DNA of 64,000 nt from Pararge aegeria (lineage: Eukaryota; Arthropoda; Insecta; Lepidoptera; Nymphalidae), in the NCBI RefSeq assembly GCF_905163445.1, contig NC_053187.1:10974001-11038000 (forward strand), in the 5' to 3' direction. Shown here piece after piece: positions 24,101 through 37,147 of the stretch. The notes under the pieces are model-generated. The model was not told the origin of the DNA and ran no database searches. It saw only the letters and a list, made by a program, of their open reading frames with translations. The position numbers were made by a program, and so were the translations under genes. Every line of letters starts with the position of its first letter. Position 1 is the stretch's first letter.

Positions 24101-26424
24101 GTTTGACTGTATATATATATAAATATATACAGACTGTATTATTTATATAATATATATATAATATATATAAATAGGATATATGTAGGTAGGTAGGTATATA
24201 TTATTAAGATATATGTAGGTAGCGATTTATTACACTTGTAATATTATAACATTTTACAGCTATCTGGTTTATGCCGGCTTTCAATACCTACGGATCCTGG
24301 CCAGCTTCGGGTGAGATTGATCTCGTAGAATCCCGCGGTAACCGTCAAATGTTTAGCAACGGTGCCCACATCGGTACGCAGGAAGCTGGCTCAACTCTGC
24401 ATTTTGGTCCCTTCCCCGGTGAAAACGCCTGGGATAGAGCACATTGGATCCGAAGAAACACCAACGGGTGGGACCGTAACTTCCACAACTATCAGCTCGA
24501 ATGGACACCAGGTAATTTTATATCGCAGAGATGCAAAAAAAGGTTTCATCATCCGCCGCAACCTCATAATTTCTAATAGTGTTTTTACCTACACTTGGAG
24601 GAATTATCAATTTTTTATTTAAAATGCATATATAATATTTTTTCATATAAAATTATAAAAAGCAATGTGTCATTTACAGTAAAAAGGAGATTCAAACTGC
24701 AATGTCTCCTACTAGATGGCGCTATAGTTCCTATAAGACGGATGTAAAAGCGATTGCCAGGAAGTCGCAGGTTCAAATCCTGTCAGTTCCGTAAATTTTA
24801 TATGCATTTTAAATTTATAAAAACTACTATTTTCTATTATGAATTTTGGCATATAATATAAAATCGGCCCATTACCGATCCACCTCAGAGCACGGGTCTT
24901 CTCGCAGAATAAGGTAGTCCACCACGCTGGCGGATTGTGCTGAAGTGCGGATTGGTAGACGTGATACACCTTTGAGAACGATATGGGGACCTCTCAATGC
25001 AGGTTTGCTGTCTCTCGATCGCAGCTGTGGTTATCGGTTCCTACTTTCTATTGCAGCTAGTTTAGTCACCCAAGAAAGCTTCCTCGCAATGTTAAATCAT
25101 CTAATATTACATCTATTCTACTATTATAATAACTAAGAAACTGTTTAATAAATTCAATGCCAGAATAATGTTTATATAGCTTCATGCAATATTAGCTGAG
25201 CTCCGTGATGATTATATATTAACCGATAACCTACCTCAATAGAGAGGCTATCAATAGCGAAGAGATTACAACTAAAAGCATCAGCTTTTTATCAGTAATC
25301 GTAGATAGAGTGTACAAAATAATATTTTTGAAAAAAGAAATAATATTATTCCACAGACTTTTTAAGATTCAGCATCGATAACGTAGAGCTAGGAAGAATT
25401 ACTCCACCTAATAATGGTGGGCTCTGGCAATTTGGAGGCTTCAGCAGGTCTAACTACCTGAACCCCTGGCGTTTTGGAAGTAAAATGGCTCCATTTGATG
25501 AAAAGGTAAATGAATATATTATTAAATACCTATTTCCCAGTAAATATATTTTTAAGCGGCATATTTACTGGCTTATAAATAAAAACTACATGTTTTTCAG
25601 AGTTTTTATCGATTTTAAAACACGATAAGAAATACTGGAAGACTAAATTAATCTCTAACGATTGGCGTAGTGGGCAGTGGGTTCGGTTCCCACAACTGGA
25701 AAATGTTTTTGTAATGAACATGAATGTTTTTCAGTGTCTGGGTTTTATCTGTATATTATAAGCATTTATATACATTAGTTATCTGGGTACTAAACCATAA
25801 CACAAGCTACACTTACATTGCGGCTACGTGGCGATGTAGGTAGTGTCGTATTATGTTTATTATTATTATTAAATCCTATAAGAACAGCAACTCCATCTTA
25901 TTTTATTTTTCAGTTCTTCCTTATAATGAACGTGGCTGTCGGTGGCACTAACGGATTCTTCCCTGATGGAGTTCAAAATCCTCATCCCAAACCCTGGAGA
26001 AATACCTCGCCAACGGTATGTTCTTATTATAGTCAGCAGTGCGATTTAAAATACTATTATTTTTTTACAAACTTGGCACTTTGAGATAAGTCAGAAGCCT
26101 CGATTTTCATGAATTTTCTTTAATCATATCTTGAAAATTATGCATTTTAATTATATTATTAATGCATTTATATGCATGCATTATAGCCATAATTATCTTA
26201 TCTAATCGATACGCCACAATGTGATGACTAGTTTTCGAAATGACGCACCCAAAAATCTGGCTCCTGAGGACTAACCTATTAGTATTATTATATATGACTG
26301 TTTTCAGGCCGCCGCCGATTTCTTGAATGCACAAGGAAACTGGCTGCCAACCTGGAACCTCAACGTTAACAACGGAAGAGACGCCTCTTTACAAGTGGAT
26401 TATGTCCGCATTTGGGCTTTGTAA
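21190..26424 (+). CDS. Secreted GH16 beta-1,3-glucanase, paralogue 1
   Basis: Hydrolyses beta-1,3-glucan (laminarin-type) outside the cell, in caterpillars usually in the gut. Seven exons: 21190-21378, 21895-22049, 22761-22924, 24260-24511, 25357-25505, 25914-26015 and 26308-26424, giving 375 residues. Residues 1-17 form a signal peptide (Met-Trp-Ser then a hydrophobic run to Ala-Cys). The GH16 fold covers most of the rest. The active-site motif Gly-Glu-Ile-Asp-Leu-Val-Glu is intact at 187-193, with nucleophile Glu188 and acid/base Glu193. The Trp-Leu-Trp-Pro and Trp-Phe-Met-Pro segments before it and the Trp-Arg-Phe-Gly and Phe-Phe-Leu-Ile-Met-Asn-Val-Ala-Val-Gly-Gly segments after it are typical. 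The N-terminal CBM39 domain of beta-glucan recognition proteins is absent, so this is an enzyme, not the recognition-only branch. A polyA signal lies near 26477. Introns hold at least seven mobile elements. Confidence 0.93.
21714..21790 (+). mobile_element. tRNA-derived SINE head, family B, in intron 1
   Basis: 'tcattggtctagtggtaagc' (A-box-like) and 'ggtcctgagatcgaatatc' (decayed B box) match the head of the copy at 33388. The body is lost or highly diverged. Confidence 0.55.
22935..23185 (+). mobile_element. SINE, family C (diverged), in intron 3
   Basis: Shares in order the blocks 'ggccgtg', 'ctaccg...caaag', 'agcgttccgttac', 'actgccctaccatctcagactgcatc' and 'ttaacttgta' with the copy at 31229-31757 and the inverted copy at 55425-55650. 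It starts only about 10 bp after the exon 3 donor. Confidence 0.65.
23398..23612 (-). mobile_element. tRNA-derived SINE, family A, in intron 3
   Basis: Reverse-oriented member of the seven-copy family. The plus strand shows 'gtgggaatcgaacccacggc' (B box complement), 'cactgggcag'-complement and 'gccatctagtcccaaagtaa' (tail complement). It abuts a TA run into which a pogo-like element inserted. Confidence 0.85.
23629..24109. mobile_element. pogo/Tigger-like MITE with internal motif array, 481 bp
   Basis: Terminal inverted repeats begin CAGTCAAACCTGG at 23629 and end CCAGGTTTGACTG at 24109. They are flanked by TA on both sides, fitting Tc1/mariner-superfamily insertion at TA; pogo-type ends carry CAGT..AACC. 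The interior repeats the words 'ctcgcttatagaggtttctc', 'ctctcttatagaggta', 'tcgcttatagaggtat', 'ctcttacaaaggtttct' and 'ctcgctaatagaggtttt'. There is no transposase frame, so it is non-autonomous. Confidence 0.85.
24110..24240. repeat. TA-rich microsatellite with (taggtagg) patch
   Basis: Long TA runs broken by 'gtaggtaggtaggtatatat'. It adjoins the pogo-like element, so part may be its expanded target site. Confidence 0.8.
24713..25100. mobile_element. SINE fragment followed by LINE tail in intron 4
   Basis: 24713-24795 ends in a tRNA-like 'gtcgcaggttcaaatcctgtc' B box. 24890-25090 carries 'gagcacgggtcttctc', 'gtagtccaccacgctggc' and 'gaacgatatggggacctctc', a tail family seen again at 58040-58260 and 60584-60705. 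Both are non-coding. Confidence 0.65.
25659..25868 (+). mobile_element. tRNA-derived SINE, family A, internally deleted, in intron 5
   Basis: 'gattggcgtagtgggcag' runs straight into 'tgggttcggttcccacaact': the spacer between the A and B boxes seen in other copies is missing. The tail to 'gtcgtattatgtttattatt' is typical. Confidence 0.75.
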
Positions 26425-27619
26425 ATTGTCATGCTAAGATTTTTTTTTTAAACTTTATTGAACTTTATTCGCTGTTAATAAAAATAACTAAAGTTTTATA
26501 GTGTTTGTATCTTACCATCATCATCCATATAAAGCTTATGATAGAAATATTAGAAATATTTCGTACAACTACTCTTGAATATGATAGATGAGTTAAAAAA
26601 ATTACAGGTATTTTTAGCATAAGTTTTTTTATGTTTTGACAACTTATAACTATCATAAAGAAACAGTATTTTGTTGATGCAGGCATTGGTCACAGAGCTA
26701 AAGCTACTTGGCTGCTCCGAGGCAGAATTGTGTGTTCAGGTAACTGAGGGCCTGATTTATTTAATTATACATTTGAAAATTGCGTGCTCCGGTGTGACTT
26801 CTTCCCCGCATAACGGACAAAAGACGCTTGCTGCTGTACCTTTAGAATTAAACACGCCATGACCTCTTAAAACTTGTGTTATGTATCTGGTTATATTGTC
26901 TGTTGTATTGCAAATTATCTGAGCGCAGCTATGAAATACCTATGCCTCATAGCTTATAACAACGTATAACGTAACGTATAGGTATAAGGTATAAGTTCTT
27001 GTAATCAAGGTCCACTTAAATACATTTTGTTGGTTATAGTGGCATGCTGATAAGAAAGCCCGGAAACAGTCGTTCATCAGGTAGTACTAGCCCGATCCCC
27101 TAGAGAATCCCCGTGAATACATGCCCTTATTGGCTATAAGAGTAATAAAATCGTTCATTGCTGAATGATAAAATGTTAAATAACATGTTGCAAATTTTAC
27201 AAATACATTTACATAATTTACTTGCAATTCTGCCGTAGCCTAGGAACTGATAACAAAGTATTTGCTAAAACTGAGTTTCAGCCTTATTCTGCATCTACAA
27301 AAGAAGCTCTACCTACGTCTTACTCGTTATTCCTGTCTTTCCGTTTTCGGTTTCTGAAACACCTAGGCTCAACCTACTTATACGTATCTAATAGGATAAG
27401 TCCGAATCTCAGTTTGACCACAACCTCAAAAAATATAGTTAGGTATTTATCATAAGATATTTATTGTATTAATTCAACGTTGTTCCTCTTTTTAATCGCA
27501 GCATTTTCGTACATATAATTACTCATGGAATTTATATTAAAATATCTTGCTTCGTGTAACTACTACGTGCTACCGATAAGTTGTATTTCCTTAACACATT
27601 ATGTAGTAAGCGGTTTATA
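26425..27619. other. 3' flank of glucanase 1 and intergenic DNA
   Basis: Holds 'aataaa' near 26477 as the likely polyA signal. No gene is seen; short open frames here have no family features. Confidence 0.5.
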
Positions 27620-27950
27620 CAGTGGCGTAGCTAGAAGAAAATGACGGAGGAGAACCGAAATGCCTGACAATTGGGTGTACCCTATGCACGAACGGACCGA
27701 TAGTAACATATCAAAAGATATGGACATACACTTGCAATCCTTCACATGCGATGTCGGGCGTCGTTCTGGCCTCTTTAACGTGTTATCTTATACTACATAC
27801 TTAGGGTAATGGATGTTAATGCAGATTAAATATTAGAGAACAAAAAATGCATTTATTCAGTATAGTTGAATAGTAATATAAATTTTCTTATAAAAAACGA
27901 AAATCATTTCAATTAACCAAAACGTGATATCTCCGCTAGTTACGCCACTG
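27620..27950. mobile_element. hAT-like MITE, about 331 bp
   Basis: Ends CAGTGGCGTAGCTAG and CTAGTTACGCCACTG form imperfect terminal inverted repeats beginning CAGTGGCG, as in many hAT elements. The 8-bp flanks ggtttata and ggcttaca agree at six of eight positions, fitting a decayed 8-bp target duplication. No transposase frame. Confidence 0.75.
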
Positions 27951-29414
<1,464 letters not shown>

Positions 29415-32400
29415 ATGTGGTCATCCATGTTGATAGGAGTGCTACTGCTGACTTATGTGACCGTAGAATGTGTTGACGGGATATGCACACAAAATCCCCT
29501 TAAGGTGAACGCAGAATGTCAGCCAAGTGTTACAACAGTGAGCGGAACACACGCTCCAAAAGCTATTTGTTCCGGAGCTATGATATTTGATGATGAATTT
29601 GACGAGTTCGACTTTGAGACATGGCAACATGAGGTCACTCTGGGTGGCGGTGGTGTAAGTTTATTTTGCAATCGTGTGTTATTCATAAGTTTAGTCTTGA
29701 CCAAATATCTTATAGTAGGACGATACACGGAGAATTCCAATGTTGATAAACACTGCCGATTGGCACAGTGGGCAGAGACCCTACTTTCTGAGTCCAAGGC
29801 CGTGGGTTCGATTTCCACTAATGGAAAATGTTTGTGTGATGAACATGACTGTTCTTCTGTGTCTGGGTGTTTAAATGTATATTATTAGTATTTATGAATA
29901 TCATTCATTAAAAACTTTGGGGCTAGGTGGCGATGTGTGTATTGTCGTAGTATATTTATTATTATTATTTATTATTATTAATGCCTCGCTGGGATAAAAG
30001 TAGTAAATTCAATTACGGATTACAAAGTTCTGAGTTCAGTTTCTGTATTTTTGTCTAGAAATTCGATACCAGCTCGGAATTAGCCCATGCCCATGCATTG
30101 CCCACCTCCGAGCGTCATAGAGTCATTTAAAAACAAACTGTATTAAATTGTTACACAATACGAATATTGCAGCAGCGCAGAGGTTCTTAGTTCTATTCTA
30201 TCAGAGCTGGCGTTTGCCTAGCACTCTTATAGCCGTTTTTCACTAAACCGAAGCATCGCCTTTGCCTAATGCGATTTAGGCGATGTCTATAGAAAAAAAA
30301 ATGTTTCAAGAACTCTTAGGTGGTAACTATTGGTGAACGGTTGATGTATGCCTAGAAATTTACTTAGACTAGGCGTTTCTAATTTAGACATTGCCTTATT
30401 CGCCGTTAGTGAAAACTGAGACTATTGCTGAATATGAATAAGACAGAATAAAAGAATAGAATAACAGACAGAATCAAAATACAAGTAATTAAAGCTAGCG
30501 AAACTGCGGGCACAGTTAGTTATATAAAAACTGATACTTCCACAGAATTGGGAGTTCCAATACTACAACAACAACCGCACAAACTCGTTTACAGACGATG
30601 GAATCTTATTTATACGACCCTCACTTACGTCTGAACAGTTTGGCGAGACGTTCCTAACGAGGGGTTACCTCGATATAAATGGCGGAGCACCAGCTGATAG
30701 GTAAGGTGTATTCGTTTTTTTTTGTACTCTAAAACAAAAGAGACGCATTGAGCATAATCGCAAAAAGTGGTTTTTGACCGGGTTGATTGGCCGCTCGTAT
30801 TCGACCTTGTAATAAGTCACATGGCACTGGCCGAGGAATGGGCTACGCAGAGCTCGTGAGCGTACATTATTTTTTAATTTCTGATGCAAGACCAAGCGAC
30901 TAATTATTAGAGCGATGTGACTCCGAAGGTCGGCTACTAGATAATGATTTAGCACTAAGTCCGCCTCTTGTAAACTTTTTTTTTTGGTTTACACAATTAA
31001 GTAAATAAATAAATTAATCTTCATTTCCCAGATGCACAAATTCCCAATGGTACGGTTGCGAGCGTACAGGCACGCCGACGAACATTCTGAACCCAATTAA
31101 AAGCGCACGCATTCGCACCGTTAATTCCTTCAGTTTCCGCTATGGCCGTGTCGAAGTCCGCGCCAAGTTGCCAGCGGGGGATTGGCTATGGCCAGGTTTT
31201 AATCAATTTCACATTGCGGCTGAAAAAACTTAAATGACGCAGTAGTGCAGTGGTGGTTTTAAGTTGGAGGTCCTGGGTTCGATTCCCGGAAGGGGCAATT
31301 TGGGAATTCATTATTTCCAAATTTTCTCTAGTCTGGTCTGCAGTGGCGTGCATAGAGGGTATGCACAGGGTACGCAGATATTGAATATCTTCAATAAGAG
31401 CTATAAATACTTAAGGATAGGCTTTTTATAACACTTACAACGCCTATCCTTAAGTTTTTTATAACTCTTACTGGAGATTTTCGTCATTTTATATCCTCTG
31501 CATACCCGTGCATACCCTCTATGCACGCCACTGCTGGTCTGGTGTGAGGCTTCGGACGTTGCTTGTTTCTACCCTACCGCCAAAGACATGCCGCTAAGCG
31601 ATTTAGCGTTCCGGTACGACGTCGCGTAGAAACCGATTAAGGGTTTAGGTCATATATTATAACTGCCATACCTCTTAACAGGTTAGCCCGCTACCATCTT
31701 TGACTGCATCATAACTTACCACCAGGTGAGATGGCAGTCAAGAGCTAACTTGTAATGTACCTAATAAAAAATATATATACCTACACTTTATATCAAAAGT
31801 GCTGATAGCTTATTGTTGTAGCGCTGGAAATTTAGTATTATTTGCGATAGTGTACAATTAAGAAATAATATACCCCGATTTGACTAATCTCCTTTTCGGA
31901 ACTGTTTTAAAAAATTATTGTTTTCTGACAAGAAAGGTACAAAAGACTATCTAATTATTGAGACTTACCCACTGTATACTTATTTATGTTGTGGTCTACT
32001 CATGCTGTCTTTTCATGCTAGCATTTATAAATCTTCACTGATTTACGTGTATATAAAATCGACGTAAAATAAATATTGTATTTGTGTGATTTTTTAGTTA
32101 TTTTAGTCGCAATGTAATAAAACTTAAAAAAAAGTTGGTTTTTATTATATTTTACAAGAATTTCTCAGGAAATGCCAATCCAATTTAAGGAAATGCCAAT
32201 CAATATTTAGTATCCGCCAATCAGCGGGAAGCTACCCTCGCAGCTAACTTCCGCGACGACTCATAGTTTGAATCGAACTATATCAGGCTTATTTTTGCTT
32301 CTGATTATTGAATTAAATTTGGGTGGACCCGTGAAGCTCAGCTTAGTATTTAGCTATTAAGGTTTTTTAGTGGAACACCAATATTATTATAATGACGTAT

Positions 32401-35400
32401 CTACGTAACTAAGTAGTTTTATTTAACAGCAATCTGGCTTATGCCCGCTTTCAACGCCTACGGAACATGGCCGTCTTCAGGTGAGATTGACATCATGGAG
32501 TCTCGGGGCAATCGAATCCTGCTTCAGAATGGCCTAAACATTGGTACTCAGGAGGCGGCGTCCACCCTGCACTATGGACCATATCAACAGTTGAATGGTT
32601 GGAATCGAACGCACTGGGTTGGCAAAAACGAAACTGGTTACGACAGGGATTTCCACCTCTATCAACTAGAATGGACTCAAGGTGCTATGTGATTTTAATT
32701 TGGAATATGAAAAAAAAATATAAGTTTTATATTTAAAATAGTAAAGTTTTTAATCTTAATTATAATTTAAAATGACCAATAACGGAAACTTCATACTTTA
32801 ACCCGTAGTAGGTACTTAAGCGTCAGTTTTTCAATGGTCTCAATTTCAATTACATATTTATCATATTATTACCTACCTACCAAACCTAGTTCCGTTAGAA
32901 ATAAGTTATATAGTTTCTTTATTATGATCACAGAAAAAAAAATCTAATTTAACTAACACTAGATGTAAAAAAAAAATTATGACCATGAGCCATTATATAC
33001 TATGATATCTTAACTACGCCGGAATCAAACGACTAGCATGGTCATAACGCTTTTTTCTTTCATAAAATGTCTATTCCGGAAACCCTATATGTGTCTACTA
33101 TTGTAATAACTACCATTACATTTACTTACAGATTATATAAAATTTTGCATCGATGACGTAGAACTGGGTAAAGTAGATCCTGGAAAGGGTGGCTTTTGGA
33201 ATTATGGAGGTTTCGACAGCAATCGTAACATACTAAACCCCTGGCGCTATGGAAGCAAAATGGCTCCTTTTGATCAGAAGGTAAAATAAAAATTGTGAAA
33301 TCTCTTAAATTAAAATGATTCTTCAGCGTTCACTGCTTTTAGATGACTATGATAACGTTTGAATATTAAATTCTACTAGATGGATGGACTCCTTGGTCTA
33401 ATGGTTACCATGTTTAACTACGGATCACGAGATCCTGGGTTCGAATCCTGAGTTGGGCCAGTAAAATTCTGTTAAAGAATTTTCAGTACCAGCCCGGAGT
33501 TTGGAAATTGCGGTGTCAACGCCCGTACGGAGAGCACGTTGAGCTGTCGGGCCCTGTTATTATCTCTAACTTGTGTAGTCGTTAAAGCCCACCAAATCGC
33601 ATTGGAGCAGCTTGGTGAAGCTTTGCTCTAAAACCGTCTGTCCTACTAGAGAAGCCAACAGTTGAACTACAGGCTACATTAGATGATGATGAATAGATTT
33701 ATTACATTTGGAAAATCAATAACATCGTGACTGACTAATTAGGTATATTATTATAAATAAATAATTTGATCTTAAATAGATAATCGTCAAAATATTTAGA
33801 TTGTGCGCATCGATATGATTAAGTCGAACTTTGTAGGAAACATTCTTTCAGATGAATAAATTATTTCTTTTCAAATGGGGGTTTGTTTTCGAAATAATTT
33901 AAGCGGGAAATGATGTTTTTTTAGAATTTAAAACCACAAAATTAGATGTTTAGGTTTCTAATTAGGGAAATAAAAACACGGGTCAACACAAAATTTTACC
34001 TAGACCTCAAAGTACTAAGTTTCGATTCTTTAGTTCGTAAAGACGAAAAAAAAATATTGCATGAGAAAGTTTGCTTATGTATTTAGGAGCCAGATTGTAC
34101 GATATTTGATTAACGATGCAAAAGTAGCATTTGTTAACGTGGTCTTTGGGTTCTCGCTTTTGATCGTTCCTTAGATCCTTGATATTGAAAATTTCACATA
34201 CTTCTTCTCACCTCGATACCAACGTAGAATAGAAAAATAGAAATGAAAATGTCTATTATATTTAATTTACCATTTAATTAAATTTTGCTCACTTCCAAAC
34301 ATCTTTTAAAATAACTACAAGCAACATGTGGAGCCCATATCTTGTCTTGATTCCGAACAGGATTGTCAAAATATGCTTCGAAGGCTTCACAGACAACGTG
34401 AGATGTATTTAGTTCATATATTACGTCTCGAACTTTAATAAAGTATAAATATGATGAGCCAAAATGCATCAGCATCATATTTACACTTTCGCGACGACAT
34501 TTTCAGTTATTCTGGACTTTGTAGAAGTAAAACACCTGATCGTTGTTTCTCGAGTTTCATCTTATTAAAATTAATAAATCAAATGTATTTTTACTATAAC
34601 TATTACAAAGGCAAACTTTGAACCAAAAAAGGTATTTTCGTGTCTATAATTAAACAGAAATTCATAAAATAAACTTTAGGACGAAAACAAAAATTTGTAA
34701 AGTCTACGTGGACGAACTCGTCCGCATCATCGAGTTATTTGCTAAATCAACAAACTCAACTTAATACTTTTTTATTATTCACAGTTCTACCTAATAATTA
34801 ATTTGGCTGTCGGTGGAACAAGCGGGTATTTTCCAGACGGAGTTCAGAACCCCACTCCCAAACCCTGGTTGAACTCGTCGCCGAAAGTAAGTTAACTACA
34901 TACCTATTACCTAACCTAACCTAACTTATATACCTATTCTTGAAAATGACTAAGTATATGTACTATCTAAGGATTGCGACTTTTAAGCCGGGACGCAGTC
35001 CTGCGTAAGCATATGATTCAATAAAACCTTAGTATTTTGTAAGAACACCAGACAATATATGGCATGGCATTACATGGGCTGCTCAGTAAATTCAAATTCA
35101 AATTCATTTATTTCAAGTAGGCCGACTTTATAAGCACTTTTGAAACGTCAAGTATGTATGTTTGTAGTGACTCTACCAACGGTTCGGAAAGCAGATTCTA
35201 CCGAGAAGAGCCGGCAAGAAACTCAGTAGTTGCTCTTTTCCAACATCAACATTTACAATCATTTTGCTATCTTGCGGGAGATGAGAGCGAGGCTGGCTGC
35301 TTCCAATCTACCTTGTCATTGAGGAATTCATCAAATGTATAGTAACCTCGCTGTACAAGATGCGTTTTTACACATTTTTTAAATGTATGCATTGGTAGGT

Positions 35401-36419
35401 CAAGAATGTCCTAGTACATTATTGTACATTATTGCATATAAAAGGATAGATATAAATACAATTTAAAAAAAACCGTTATTGGCAACATCGATACGATTAT
35501 ATCCTACGAACCACAAAATGCCCAGAGTGTCTGACAAAAGCGGTTCTTGTAGAAAGCAGATCTAATTTAAGCACTCGCCTGCTATGGAGAACTATGCTGA
35601 TAGTTTCTTACACAATTAAGTTGTTATCACAGTATTCATAATATAGAACAACATTTGTTCTGCTTCTTTTTGATGGAATCAAATCATTTGGATAAATTTT
35701 ACAACATGTGAATAGGCATCTTCTAGGCAAGCGCGTCCCATCTTAGGCCACATCTACACTTTCCATCAGGTTTGTCAAGCGCTAGTCTATCATAGTTAAA
35801 AAATAAAAATAGTTGGAAAATCCAAAAGTGCACGCCTTATAATCTCATTCATTACAATAAAATTGAGATTATTTGTAAATAATAATTTAAACTACATCTA
35901 ATTATACCGTGAAAAGTAATAGGCTTCTATTCCTCAAAATACTGAAGCCTATAAAAAATTCAACTCGATAAGTGAAGTATTACGCTCAATATCGTGACAC
36001 GGACGTCCAAGACAGAACTTTTTACAATTTTTTAATTAGTTTAAATTATAAAAAGAGATTTAAATATCATGAGTGTTTCAAAATTTGTCTCTTTATATTC
36101 ACTTATAAAAGAAATAAAGAATAAAGTGACATTTTAAGTTGGAGAATCACTCGGTGTGCGTAATACCCACGTTAACGCTTCGCTTATGAGGCGTGCAAAA
36201 AAATACAAAAGAAACTTTTCATAAAAAAATACGCGGCGACAACCATCAGCTGTGTTGAACTTTAGCAGTGTTTAATTTTTTCAATATAACTTTCCTATAC
36301 AGGCTGCTACAGACTTCTGGGATGCCAAGGAAGCATGGCTACCCACATGGGGGCTGGATAAAAACGACGGAAAAAACGCAGCACTTCAAGTGGACTACGT
36401 ACGCGTTTGGGCTTTATAA
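29415..36419 (+). CDS. Secreted GH16 beta-1,3-glucanase, paralogue 2
   Basis: Tandem duplicate of the gene at 21190, same strand. Exons: 29415-29654, 30546-30700, 31032-31195, 32430-32681, 33132-33280, 34785-34886 and 36303-36419, giving 392 residues. Exons 2 to 7 have exactly the same lengths (155, 164, 252, 149, 102, 117) and phases as in paralogue 1. The active-site motif Gly-Glu-Ile-Asp-Ile-Met-Glu is intact, with Glu205 and Glu210. The signal peptide starts Met-Trp-Ser-Ser-Met and is followed by an insert of about 17 residues with two extra cysteines, absent from paralogue 1. I chose 29415 because the 'aattttag' before it looks like an acceptor, parallel to paralogue 1. An in-frame ATG at 29397 would add six residues. 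An enzyme, not a recognition protein: no CBM39 domain. Introns 1, 3, 5 and 6 contain mobile elements. Confidence 0.93.
29752..29968 (+). mobile_element. tRNA-derived SINE, family A, in intron 1 of paralogue 2
   Basis: 'ccgattggcacagtgggcag' then 'gtgggttcgatttccac' and the usual tail to 'gtcgtagtatatttattatt'. The middle of the tail is shortened. It lies about 100 bp after the exon 1 donor. Confidence 0.8.
30232..30419. mobile_element. MITE, family D (short copy), intron 1
   Basis: Left end 'gccgtttttcactaaacc' and right end 'cgttagtgaaaactg' are inverted and match the ends of longer copies at 54988-55330 and 59783-60140. Confidence 0.65.
31229..31757 (+). mobile_element. SINE, family C, split by a later hAT MITE, intron 3
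   Basis: Head at about 31233-31292 has 'cagtagtgcagtggtgg' and B box 'gggttcgattcccgg'. The body continues as 'ttttctctagtctggtctg', is broken at 31341-31533 by a MITE, and resumes as 'ctggtctggtgtgaggcttc' through 'agagctaacttgtaa'. Removing the MITE and one target copy restores the SINE order seen in other copies. Confidence 0.85.
31341..31533. mobile_element. hAT-type MITE, 193 bp, exact 8-bp target duplication
   Basis: Terminal inverted repeats of about 27 bp start CAGTGGCGTGCATAGAGG on both strands. Flanks 31333-31340 and 31534-31541 are both CTGGTCTG, an exact 8-bp duplication as made by hAT transposases. A second, inner inverted pair ('cttaaggatagg' and 'cctatccttaag') makes the whole element a foldback. 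No coding capacity. Confidence 0.92.
33388..33690 (+). mobile_element. tRNA-derived SINE, family B, in intron 5 of paralogue 2
   Basis: The best family B copy: 'ccttggtctaatggttacca' (A-box region), 'gatcctgggttcgaatcctg' (B box), then 'cagtaccagcccggagtttg', 'ggagagcacgttgagctgtc' and 'agatgatgatgaat' at the end. Confidence 0.8.
35095..35800 (+). mobile_element. LINE 3'-tail fragments in intron 6 of paralogue 2
   Basis: 35095-35345 has 'attcatttatttcaagtagg', 'gcacttttgaaacgtcaagt' and 'ctaccgagaagagccggcaa', the same blocks as 57385-57520. 35705-35790 carries 'tgtgaataggcatcttctag' (Val-Asn-Arg-His-Leu-Leu), the end of a LINE ORF related to that at 18550. Open frames across these are not genes. 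Confidence 0.7.
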
Positions 36420-37147
36420 ATAGTTTATATCCCTCGTGACACAGAGGAACTACAAAAGAATTTGTGCCGAGCATGAGAGAAAGAGTAAATCGAGTTTTAA
36501 ATAAATTTCCTCGTTTTAGATTTTCATTGAGTAATTTATAAAACTGTCTAATTTTGGGGAAAAGATCATCACCAACTAATATTTACGAAATAAATCTACA
36601 TGATACCAAAATAAAATGGGCATCTGTCTTATTTTTTTTGTGCTTATTTATTATACCTACAAAACCAACGACATTTTTATTAAAATCTAGGTACTTTGCA
36701 AGTGTCTTATGTACCTACTATAAGTTTCAATTAAACGAACATCGCAGAGTTCGTTTCACCGTTGTAACCGTCAATTAGAATTTTTTTTTTGGCCTACCGA
36801 ACGTTGGCAACTCTGTACCTACGATGAAAATTTGGCAGCTGCCAAGTTTGTTAACACTTACACACTGTAATCGAGGGTGCCTATTTAATTTGAGTTTACT
36901 TTTATATGCTACTTTATACAGTAAAGGAGTCCCATGCGGCATTGGCGAAGTAAATTTTACCCAGTTGATACAGCAAAATCCATATTATCGAGAATTGAAT
37001 TAGAGCGGGATTAATCAATAAATAATAGTGACATAAATTTGTCTTTCAGACTGAATTTTTACATAACTTTTTATTGTTTCTTACGTGTTAAATAAAGGGT
37101 ATTTGAATAATATACATAAAGATAACATTTTGCAGTAAACAAGTCAA
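36420..37147. other. 3' flanks of glucanase 2 and Rabl3
   Basis: Convergent gene ends. 'aaataaat' at about 36500-36507 is the likely glucanase polyA signal. Rabl3's 3' UTR would run leftward from 37147. No further gene is seen. Confidence 0.5.
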
